A stretch of DNA of 64,000 nt from Mytilus galloprovincialis (taxonomy: Eukaryota; Mollusca; Bivalvia; Mytilida; Mytilidae). The stretch's first letter is position 1, and each line of letters starts with the position of its first letter. Positions 44,401 to 54,035 of this stretch are shown here, piece by piece. The translations under genes and the position numbers were made by a program. The stretch is from contig NC_134849.1 in assembly GCF_965363235.1 (NCBI RefSeq), forward strand, positions 20,796,863-20,860,862. The letters run 5' to 3'. The notes below the pieces were generated by a model. It did no database searches. It saw only the letters and a list, made by a program, of their open reading frames with translations, and had not been told where the DNA came from.

Positions 44401-47400
44401 GCTAGCTGAACCGTGAAGCCATTGATAGGTTAGGTAAACTACCCTACTTTAAGAGTAGCCTAGTCCGACAGATAGTCAATCTATCTGTCTGTAGGACTAG
44501 GCTACTTCGAAAGGAGGTTAGTATAACTTGCATAACAATGAATTCACGGTTCAGCTAGCAAGCAAGCTAACCAAAGATATTACCTTTAGATACATACTCA
44601 TTGAAATCGGCTGTATTTTGTAAGGTCTATTTATGTATATTTTTTATGTTTGTTTTGAAAATGATTAGGTACGACGAATACTTGAAGCCCAGTTATTGAT
44701 GCTGGAAACTCAAATAAAAAGTTGCCGTGATGACGTTCGAGATAAGGTGATAAAAAATCTGAAAGATTTAACAATGGGGTGGTACGCTGAAAGACACGAC
44801 AAACAGCTCCCTACAGAGAGTTATACGGATAAATATGCTGCAAAGATATATGAGATACTCGCACGTGGAAGAACATCTCATCCATCGGACTTTAATCAGA
44901 AGTATGAGTAGATAGATAAATAGTTTAGGATGAATATTCTCATAGAACATTTTTGAGGATTCAATTTGTTTTCTATACAAATAATAGAAATTCCATTTTA
45001 AGAAAATGATATTTTTTTTATTGTTTTCTGTTGGGTATACATTTTGTTTTTCCATTTATATAATATAATTACTTTTCAAATTTGGAGCATAATTTGGGAA
45101 ATTGAGGTAATTGTTGGAATTCAAGGGAACGCAAACGTATTTGATATTGTAAAGCATTTATTCATGTAAGTAAACTATGATAATAAACTGCAGATGTGCT
45201 TTTTTTTGCGTAGTCAAATTGCATTGACCGTATAATCATTTGTAATATACAGTCGCTGACCGTATATCGCCTGGTTTAAGACGACAAAACCTCGCTTTCT
45301 TCATGTTCCTAATCTATTTAAAAATAATAATATTTTTGAAGACAATGCATGTTTTTTTTTATATATATATATCTCCATGTCATATACATTATGTACTGTA
45401 GTACGACGCTAGATTAAAACTGATGAGGAAAGGTAACACACGGCCACCGAAAGCTTTATTATTGTAGAGCCCAGGTGGTCGTGTGGTCTAGCGGGACGGC
45501 TGAAGTGCAGTCGATTTGGTGTCACGATATCACATTAGCATGGGTTCGAATCCCGGCGAGGGAAGAAAAAATTTTAAGAACAAAAATTTTCTGAAAGCAA
45601 ATTTACAGATCTAACATTGTTGGGTTGATGTTTAGACGAGTTGTATTTATATAATTTACAGATCTAACAATGTTAGATCTGTAAATTTGCTTTCGCAAAT
45701 TTTTTGTTCTTCCCTCGCCGGGATTCGAACCCATGCTACTGAGATATCGTGACACCAAATCGCCTGCACTGTAGCCATCCCGCTAGACCACACGACCACC
45801 TGGGCTTCACAAATAATAAAGCTTTCGGTGGCCGTGTGTTACCTTTCCTATATATATAGGTATGAAAGGTAACACATGCCCACCGAAAGCTCTTTTTTTG
45901 AGAGCCCAGGTGGTCGTGTGGTCTAGCGGGACGGCTGCAGTGCAGGCGATTTGGTGTCACGATATCACAGTAGCATGGGTTCGAATCCCGGCGAGGGAAG
46001 AACCAAAAATTTGCGAAAGCAAATTTACAGATCTAACATTGTTGGGTTGATGTTTAGACGAGTTGTATATACATTATGTACACAGCCATGTATCACCATC
46101 ATTGATGGCGATCCGATGGATACATCTGTTGTAGGGTTGTCACTGACTCAGACGTACTTATATATATATATGTATCCATCGGATCGCCATCAATGATGGT
46201 GATACATGGCTGTGTACATAATGTATATACAACTCGTCTTAACATCAACTATGTTAGGTTGATGTTTAAACGAGTTGTATATATATATATATAATATATA
46301 TGTAACCATTTACAGACCTGGTGACGTAGCAGGTGTAAGTAAAGAGGAAATGCAACTAGTACTGGCCTCACAACACAAGATATCAGAAAATGACAGAAGC
46401 TTTACAGATGATCCAACCAGAAGACCTACAACACCTAGTGTTAGATCAGGAGACAAGAGAAGAGGTGAAAAATATATAGGATAAAAAGGGGAAGAAAGAT
46501 ACCAGAGGGACAGTCAAACTCATAAATCGAAAATAAACTGACAACGACATGGCTAAACATGTAAAAGACAAACAGACAAACAATAGTACACATGACACAA
46601 CATAGACAACTAAAGAATAAGTAACACGAACCCTAACCAAAAACTAGGGGTGATCTCAGGTGCTCTGGAAGGGTAAGCAGATCCTGCTACACATGTGGCA
46701 CATAAGAATCATGGTTGTTTAAAAATAAAGATTATTGTCATTTCAAGTTCTATCATTTTTATGAGAAAAAAGTTCAAAATTTTATGCATCAACATTTGTA
46801 CGACAAAGCACATTCTCAAAATGTTTCGGTAAATATTGATGACTGAATGCGAATAACGATTACACTTTCGTGTCTTAACCACAAAATATTCAAAACATCG
46901 TCTGTCAGAAATGGTATGAAACGTTTGAAAAAATCCTATGATAATGATAACTTCTACCCTTGAATCAGGTATATGCAAATGGGTATCACTTATAAGCATA
47001 ACCTTTTCTTTTTGAAACAGGACTTGCAAAAGATTTCTAAAAATATATTGAAATATTTGTTGGCCTAAGTAGAAAATTGGAAATCCCTTAGGAACGACAT
47101 TAAAAAGTTCAATGTAGGATAAAAACACGTAATTCACATAGTTTTTTTTCACTGACCCCCACCCCCTTCTTAACTTTATTTGGGAAAAATTGATTGACCA
47201 ATATGGATATATGTAAAATCGATTTTGGATTCTCAAATCTTGCAGCAATTACACCCCCCCCCCCCCCCTAAAAACTATTTCATTTAAGTTTTTTTTTCTT
47301 ACATTGAACTTTTGATGTCGTCCCTAATATCACATATAAACGATCAGTCTATTTGATGGACAGTTTGTTGATCTTTGGTCAAGTTGTTGTCTCTTTAACA

Positions 47401-47850
47401 TATTTTCAGTTTCCATTCTCATTTCTATTGATAAGGAATATTTAGAAATTGAGATATACATTTAAAAAAAACTTTGGTAGACCAATTTAGGGCGAACATT
47501 TACCGACGTTAAAATCTAGTAAATAGATGAAGACGAAGTGATTGTACTCCCAGGATTGTACTATAATGTAAAATGCCATTTCCTGTGTCATTTGATTATT
47601 GCTGACTTGATTGTACTTTCATTAAAATAATTAGTCAATTAAAGAAATATGAAAAGTAGGATATTCGTCATAAGACAGCAACCAAACGACAAAAAACTCA
47701 ATGTTTAACCACAGGGCAAATACAAAATAAATAAGTTAGTTTTTGAAAAGAAAAAAATCTATTATTGCAGGTGCAGAGAGACTGCGAACAATACGAAAGG
47801 ATCTTGAGGATTACATTCCCCCAGAGTATTTAGGTACTGATATGAAATGA
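41428..47850 (+). CDS. Five-exon gene for an unknown 241-residue helical protein
   Basis: Exons: 41428-41551, 43437-43576, 44669-44901, 46316-46464 and 47771-47850. Junction phases agree throughout (1, 0, 2, 1), with donors G|GTAAAC, C|GTGAGT, A|GTATGA and G|GTGAAA and AG acceptors. The CDS of 726 nt ends in TGA. The N-terminus (about 1-40) is rich in His, Gly and Gln. Exons 2 and 3 encode amphipathic helices (A-I-L-E-E-F-E-Q-R-E-Q, R-R-I-L-E-A-Q-L-L-M-L-E-T-Q-I-K) and a basic M-G-W-Y-A-E-R segment. Exon 4 is polar and probably disordered (D-P-T-R-R-P-T-T-P). The last exon gives R-L-R-T-I-R-K-D-L-E-D-Y-I-P-P-E-Y-L. No signal peptide or membrane span is seen, so it is likely intracellular. I do not recognise the family. 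The introns hold MITEs and a palindromic SINE cluster. Confidence 0.75.
42544..42996. mobile_element. MITE with GGTCCGAGTACACAGTTAT ends
   Basis: 20-bp inverted ends (TGGTCCGAGTACACAGTTAT and its complement) bound 453 bp in intron 1 of the five-exon gene. The target duplication is unclear (GA or AGA). Non-coding. Confidence 0.75.
43640..43835. repeat. TCCCGAA-rich repeat ending in poly-C
   Basis: Many TCCCGAA/ATCCCGA phrases precede a 23-C run. Low-complexity repeat in intron 2 of the five-exon gene. Confidence 0.7.
44345..44613. mobile_element. TA-flanked fold-back element, copy 2 (269 bp)
   Basis: Same family as 33283-33555: arms start CAGCCGATT and end AATCGGCTG, with TA at 44343-44344 and 44614-44615. 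It ends 55 bp before the exon 3 acceptor at 44669. Confidence 0.85.
45431..45850. mobile_element. Head-to-head pair of tRNA-like SINE units
   Basis: 45431-45648 (+) and 45850-45660 (-) are inverted copies. Each has GGTAACACACGGCCACCGAA, then an A-box-like GTGGTCTAGCGG and a B box GGGTTCGAATCCC. They meet at a short palindrome, AGATCTAACAATGTTAGATC, near 45660-45680. The tRNA-like part has a Ser/Leu-type longer variable region, but its acceptor stem does not pair well, so it is not a functional tRNA. Confidence 0.75.
45866..46285. mobile_element. Third SINE unit followed by a large palindrome
   Basis: 45866-46070 (+) is a third copy of the same unit. Its end runs into a palindrome with arms of about 60 bp (about 46060-46120 and 46178-46240), then a smaller one around GTTGATGTTTAAACGAGTTG. 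The cluster ends about 30 bp before the exon 4 acceptor (46316) of the five-exon gene. Confidence 0.75.
46495..46690 (+). repeat. Dispersed repeat (GAAAGATACCAGAGGGACAG type)
   Basis: Shares AGATACCARAGGGACAGT with 11085-11105 and GGGTAAGCAGATCCTGCT with 39120-39140 and, in reverse, 61865-61890. Located in intron 4 of the five-exon gene. Confidence 0.6.
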
Positions 47851-48788
47851 AAACAGCTGACATTAAAACATGAGTGAAAAGTGTCTATCTTTGACTATAA
47901 ATTAAAGAGTTACAAATAGTTTATGTTATATATATTGTTATGATGTTTTCTTTTAAAAATATATTTTTGCCATTTTACAGTATTTTGTTATGATTTGATA
48001 TTCTCACTTTATTTACAATTTTTGACTTTTATACACGTATCTTACATCAGTCATGTACTGTTGTCTTCATGATTTAGTGGTAATATGTCTCATTAAAAAA
48101 GGAGAAGATAGAATACAAGTATTGGTCCCATTTATTTTCTTATGACATCATCTTATATAGATAGTTTGTTTAAAGAGAGTGTAAATGATTTATTAAAAAT
48201 ATACAGATTATTGTAATTTTTTTTTATTATTTCACAAAGATAATTCTTCAGTACGAAACATTTAGAAATTTATTAGATCGGAAGTTGATATATTGGCTAT
48301 TTCTTCGAAAGGAACGCAGTTCTGAGGAAATACCATAATTGAAATCTCTTCCTTGTTTTTCCTGTTAGTAAAAGTCTTAATATAAATATTGTACAATTTT
48401 TATTTTTTACATCGCTCAGAGGGTTAATGAAACAGATGCTCATTTTTTGCTCCCCACATGTTGTCATATTCTTCAAGAAAAATAAATAGTTGATTGCTTT
48501 TTACTTTATTTTTTCTTAAGAACCCAACTGAAACTATTGTGATGCACTTTGGTTCTTCTTTATACAAGCATCAGCAATCAAGACTTATATAGACTGTAAA
48601 AAGTCTAAGTCCTTCTTCTTGTGTATTAATATAAAGTTGTTGGACTTCCCGACCTTGTATATATTCTATATGCATTCAGTATAAGTAGTGTATTTCAACG
48701 TATTAGTCGACCTGAATTTTGTGCTGCAGAAAAGTAACACATCCGTAGTTTTTTCTTCTCTAAATCAATTTATGACTTTTGAATAACG
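47851..48788. other. No gene or repeat recognised
   Basis: AT-rich flank downstream of the five-exon gene. No clear canonical poly(A) signal is close to the stop. Confidence 0.4.
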
Positions 48789-49200
48789 GTAAAAAGTAAA
48801 ACCACAAAAATACTGAACTCCGAGGAAAATTCAATCGTAAAGTCCATAATCAATTGGCAAAATTAAATGACAAAACACATCAAACGAATGGACAACAACT
48901 GTCATATTCCTGACTTGGAAGGATATTTTCAAATGTAGAAAATGGTGGATTGAACCTGGTTTTATAGCGCTAAACCTCTCACTTATATGACAGTCGCATC
49001 AAATTCCGTTATATTTACAACGATGCGTGACCAAAACAGACAATAAACAAAAGTCAAAATATGGATACATCAGGCATCACTGTGTTACAATTTCAAAACA
49101 AACAATTATTTACAAAGAAGCACAAAAGCATCTATTAAATTAAAAAACACATTCATTGCTTCGCGTGTCTGACGTCAGAAAATGTAAACGTCACATAGAA
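48789..49200 (+). repeat. Dispersed repeat family A, long copy
   Basis: Full core plus the ACGATGCGTGACCAAAACA extension, ending near CTGACGTCAGAAAATGTAAA. It aligns with 8580-9345. Confidence 0.75.
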
Positions 49201-49599
49201 TTTTTTTTTTGTCGTTCAATGTTTATTCAAAACAAATATGATTTCACATTGGGAACTACTGTTGCCTTTGTCATGTTTGTTTAGAAAAAAAATATACTCA
49301 TACACAAGATGCTTGATTTGTAACTGACAATAGATATGCTACATTTATGTGTTTATTTAAAGACAGACCTCATTTTTATAGGAACCAACATTTTGTCAGG
49401 GCCTGAGTTACATATTGTTTTCTTTATAAACGGTTGCTGCAAACAAGGAAACTCAACAACTAAAGGTTTCTGAATATTTAAAGTGAAGAAACCTCTTTAA
49501 ATGTTTGACAGACGCTGTCGTTATTTACTTAACCATATGCAATATATAGATCATAGATTACAACTATATTACAGTCTTATCCTTACCCTACTATACATG

Positions 49600-49805
49600 T
49601 TTGTGATGTGAGGGTATGCGATTAATCGCCAGATTCATAAGTGTCATGTGTAACCTGACGTACATGTAGGTCACCAGTGGTGTCGAATCCCGCATGTGGT
49701 AGGTGAATGATAGTTTTTCCACCGAATTTTGGTTGTTCTCTTCCGGCACTCCGGCACCTCGTCTTTCTCCGGTTATAAAATATAGGCACAAAGACGTAGC
49801 CAAAA
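49600..49805 (+). mobile_element. tRNA-derived SINE (likely)
   Basis: A B-box-like GGTGTCGAATCCCGC near 49678 is followed by a body with TCTTCCGGCACTCCGGCACC. This is the same body motif as the fragment at 26480-26620. Confidence 0.5.
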
Positions 49806-50029
49806 ATCAACTAATTCACCAATATTGGCGGAATTGCTTACTCTTCTATATGATCTAAAGACAAGAATACAAAAAATTACCAATATGATATCACAATAAC
49901 ACAATGACGGGATGTACATGTACCGAGCCACGTCAATGGTTATTACCAAAAATAGACTAAACAGTACAAGTAATAATCTACAAAGACAAATAAAAGAATA
50001 CTATAAAACATTATTAAGATTAAAAACAA

Positions 50030-50302
50030 CGTCATTACATTTAATCTATACATCAAGACCATCAAGTATCATTTGTGTAGCTGATACGGAATATCTATCA
50101 ACAAGCTTAAGTGCTTGGTATCTTCTGATGAACGTCTTTTTAAAAGAAGGGCGATGCATCCTTTTACATATCTCTGGTTTATCATATTTCTGCTCAGACA
50201 CTGATTACGTTTTACAAGTCTGAGTAGAAGCTGCAAGTTCTTGAATACCGAATGAGTATGGATATGTAAGTTCCATATGCAGGTGAAGTAGGTATATTGC
50301 TA
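50030..50302 (-). mobile_element. Penelope-like RT fragment
   Basis: On the minus strand it encodes S-P-A-Y-G-T-Y-I-S-I-L-I-R-Y-S-R-T-C and, further on, R-Y-S-V-S-A-T-Q-M-I, matching the C-terminal part of Penelope-like RTs. It is a broken relic and belongs to a different subfamily from the copy at 17345. A TTAA element borders it on the right. Confidence 0.7.
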
Positions 50303-50306
50303 TTAA

Positions 50307-50843
50307 GGAGGCTCGAGGGTACACAAATTTCGGCAAAAAAATAAACATTTGTTTTTTCACTACAAATTTTATTTTTTACACTATTAGTTGTTACTTTATG
50401 ATATGATAGAAAAATCAACCATAAAAATGATTCGGTTTGGCCCCAGATGAGTTTTAAAATGTTTTTTTCATTGAAAAAGCTCCAATTTATCTCCCTTTGG
50501 TGCAAAAATGCCATTTTTGGGCATTTAAATTGAAATATCTTTTTTTAACTCATCGTGACCTATACTTTTTATAATTGTTTTCAAAGAAGCTTAACATAAA
50601 CTAAATAATTGTAAAATTTTAGCGATTTCGGTAATTAAGTTCTTTTTTTTTATTTCGATATTACCTTTATTTCTTCTATTAGATCAACAGAAAAAAAGGA
50701 CATTAACAAAAATGTATGCTTCTTTCATCTCTATCTCCCTGTAGTGTTAGATACCACCTTAAGTATATGATAAAGTTCATTTATGAAAAAATATAGAGAA
50801 ATCCTATGTTAGGAAAAAAAATGATTTAGACCCGCGAGCCCCC
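50307..50843. mobile_element. TTAA-flanked non-autonomous DNA element (537 bp)
   Basis: TTAA occurs at 50303-50306 and 50844-50847. Ends are GGAGGCTCGAGGGT and ACCCGCGAGCCCCC, inverted with two differences. The piggyBac-type target is an inference. It sits at the end of a Penelope-like fragment. Confidence 0.8.
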
Positions 50844-50847
50844 TTAA

Positions 50848-52295
50848 GGTGCAACGTTTGTCTGTGTTTTCGATTGCCATTGTAATACGATGTATTTTGT
50901 TATCGTCTTCAACAGATTTTGTAAAAAAAAGCTTTCAAAACTGGTCTTTTAAATGCTCTTCAACGTCATAAGTTATTTGACCATATCAACTTTTTATAAG
51001 AGCGTCATTATGAGTCTTTTGTAGACAAAACATGCGTCTTGTGTACACAATTAAATCCTGGTTTCTATGATGAGTTTAATGACATAAATTGAATGTTAGA
51101 CATGAATAAATTGATTGCGTAACAAATTACAAAGGAAACCTAATTATATCTGTATTGTACATAATACGGAAGAATTTCAAACACAAACGATTTGCAAAAC
51201 ACGGAAATTTAAAATTTACGTTATTGTAGAAAAAGTATAAATAAATTTTATTTAAATAGTGTAGTTAATCATATGCAACAAGTAAGCACTTGACCGAGAA
51301 GTTGAACATTGTTTCCAACGTCAGAAACGGTTAATTCAGAAATTACATATACCTTGGAAGAGAATTACATTTCTGAGTAATGATTATGTAAGTATGTATT
51401 TATATATTTACATGAAACGGGTACTAAAAGCAGAGAGAGCAGAGCATGGAATCAATAACCAACTAAAAATCAAAGAGCAACAGATAACGTAACTACCGGA
51501 AGAATGGTAAATAATTTTATGCGACATACCACACAAGAACACGGACCCAAAATCAAGTTATATTCAATGATTGTTTTGGTAATGATGATAATGATGAACA
51601 AAGGGTTCTTTGAGTTAAATATTTCTTGATACTATCATTAATAGGTAGACCGTTATAACTACTGCGCAGGTGTTCAGAAAGACCTTTTATTGGTTACCAG
51701 ACAGTATAGGTTTTGGTCATCATTCAAGGCCGTAAAGCCACTTGTTGTTGATGATTCTTTGTTTTTTATTCTATGATTGATGTCTGGTCGTCTCATTTAC
51801 GAGATAAGTTTATTAACCCTTAAAGCACGTCTCCTTTAAGTCATGTGGTACAAATTATACAGAGCTCCTAAGTATGTGTTGGTTGTTTATAAAGATCACG
51901 TTCGGTAAACGTTAGATTGCAATCCTGCCTCACTGCTCGACAGTAGAGGCTGGCGGAATAAACGACATGTATATGTAGTTTTACTATAAGAAAAATAAAG
52001 TAATTAAAATCCAAACATTATTGATTTTCATCGTGAATCAGTGGTTAATTAATGGTAAATAGATCACGCATACACATATACAGTTATTCAGTTCAATGCA
52101 AAATGAGCACGTGGATTGTACTACGTCCGGACGTACTGACACGAAAAGGAAGTGTGGCCAGGATGCCAGGTTAGGTTAACGTCGGCTATAAAACACAAAC
52201 GTTAATTAGCAGGGAAATATTCTTTATTGATTATATGTTCTGGATTCGTATTAAATCGTGCATATAAGACTTAATTTAGTAAGGACTTAATTAAG
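50848..52295. other. No gene seen; hammerhead relic
   Basis: 51000-51080 resembles the hammerhead-type repeat at 14940-15030, but both catalytic core segments are altered (TTATGAG for CTGATGAG, CAAAA for CGAAA). The remainder is unannotatable AT-rich sequence. Confidence 0.5.
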
Positions 52296-53930
52296 TATAT
52301 ATGTTAGCGGCAATAAGTGAAATTAGGCATTAAGCTTAAATCCTAGGCAATAAGCTAACGCCTAGGCAGTAAGTCTATTGCCTAAATGATGTTAGGCATT
52401 AGTCTTAAATCCTAGGATTTAAGCTTAAATCCTGAAAAATGTGAGCAGGCATTAAGCTTAATGCCTAAAATGTAAATGCGAGTAAATAAAAGACATTTAT
52501 TCATTTAAATTAAAATATTTTTGTTACATAATAATATTATGATAACTGTGGCCTGTTTATCGACACTGTCCTAAGATTAGTCCTATAAGATATTCTTAGG
52601 ACAGAAAATATGATATAGTTAGGATCGACTTACGAAATTTCCTAGCATTCTGCACATCGAAAGCTATCTGAGGATTTCATTAGCTGGGATGTCCTAAGTA
52701 TTGGCGTAAAAGAAAATAGCAAATGAAAAAAATGAAATATTGTATCAAATTCGACCAAAAACATTAATTCACACACCGATTAATTATTAGAAAATAATTA
52801 CTAGTTTTAAATGAAAGGTTATAAATATTTTTTATATTATAATTGTAGATATAAACTCTTTGAAACAAAATATAAGTAAAAAATATAACTACGTTTTATA
52901 TTAGAATTGAACAAAATAATTGTAAATAGTAAAAATTAAATATATAATCGGTAAAATCATGTTATGCTTTGAGGGACCTGAATTCGAAGCGTCACGGTTT
53001 CATACTTAAAAGTTCATAGGAAAATCTCGTGCATCTTCATATAAATACTGAATACTTCAACTATTTTATTTTATTACTGCAAATAACATACGTTTGAGAA
53101 TGAAAAGAAGAAAAAAAATCAAATTTCATCGATTTTAACAATGCAAAAGTACAGGACCCAGTGTCATCCTAAATATAAAAAAGAAGATGTGGCATGATTA
53201 CCAATATGACAAATCTCCACAAGAGACCAGAAATAAATTAACAAATAAAATATGTTATTTATATTAAAATGCATCAAATATTAATTTAGAAATATAAAAA
53301 CTTGATAGAAATTTGTGTTAAAAAATCATTTTGTTATCACAAATTGTCGAACTATTAACAAAGACAATTTACTTATCCAATAAAAAAAAAAATAGAAAAT
53401 GGTGTGATAAAAAAAAAATCCAATCTTTATTTGGTCTACTTTTGACAAGTTCAAACCAGCTCGACTAATGAAGTGTACAAATTTTCAAATAAATATAATT
53501 ATAATTATTCTATAGAATCTCCCCCCTTTTTCAATTGGATAAAATTACTTTTTTTTTAAGTCTTTTTGATACTTATTTATACCACACAAACACGAAAAAA
53601 GTATGAGTTTATTCTGTTTTTCAAAATTACTAAATAAACTTACTAATTTTGAAGATCTGTCAAATGAATGTATATTTATAAATGTAGAATTAGAAATATA
53701 ATAAAAAAACGACTCTTTATCAAGAATAAATCACCCAATATGCATAAATTCCAGAGTTTACTTATTGCCTAAAATTATCTTCGGCAATAGGATGAATAAT
53801 CATCATCAGATTTCAGGCAATAAGCTTAATGCCTGAAAATTTCAGGCAATAACTTAATGCCTAGGCGTTAGCTTATTGCCTAGGATTTAAGCTTAATGCC
53901 TAATTTTACTTATTGCCGCTAACATATATA
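52296..53930. mobile_element. Inverted-repeat element packed with AGGCATTAAGCTTAATGCCT motifs
   Basis: Outer ends TATATATGTTAGCGGCAATA and its complement bound 1635 bp. About 65 bp of each end match closely in inverted order. Each end region (52310-52480 and 53760-53915) is built of repeated AGGCATTAAGC, AGGCAATAAGC and AAATCCTAGG words, some forming perfect 20-bp palindromes around AAGCTT. The middle is AT-rich and non-coding, with a family B fragment (53180-53250). Terminal plus subterminal repeats are the pattern of a non-autonomous DNA transposon. The superfamily is unknown. It ends about 105 bp before the TLR start codon. Confidence 0.8.
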
Positions 53931-54035
53931 CATGCATTTGTTCAAAAATCTCCCATACGTCTCAAATTTTTACGAATGCATTTTTAATAAAAGTATGTGA
54001 TTTTCAGTGATTTATTTTTAATTATGTATTTATAA

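Noticed and set aside
45424-45460. CTGATGAGG...CCGAAAGC near the SINE cluster looked like a hammerhead
   Set aside because: Stem II would be only two pairs with a long loop, and the sister units of the same repeat lack CTGATGA.
45490-45560. Possible functional tRNA gene (A and B boxes)
   Set aside because: The acceptor stem does not pair, and the unit occurs in several copies within a larger repeat, so it is a tRNA-derived SINE.
46709-47248. 179-residue minus-strand open frame
   Set aside because: No domain, biased toward AT-rich hydrophobic residues, and it lies in intron 4 of a plus-strand gene.
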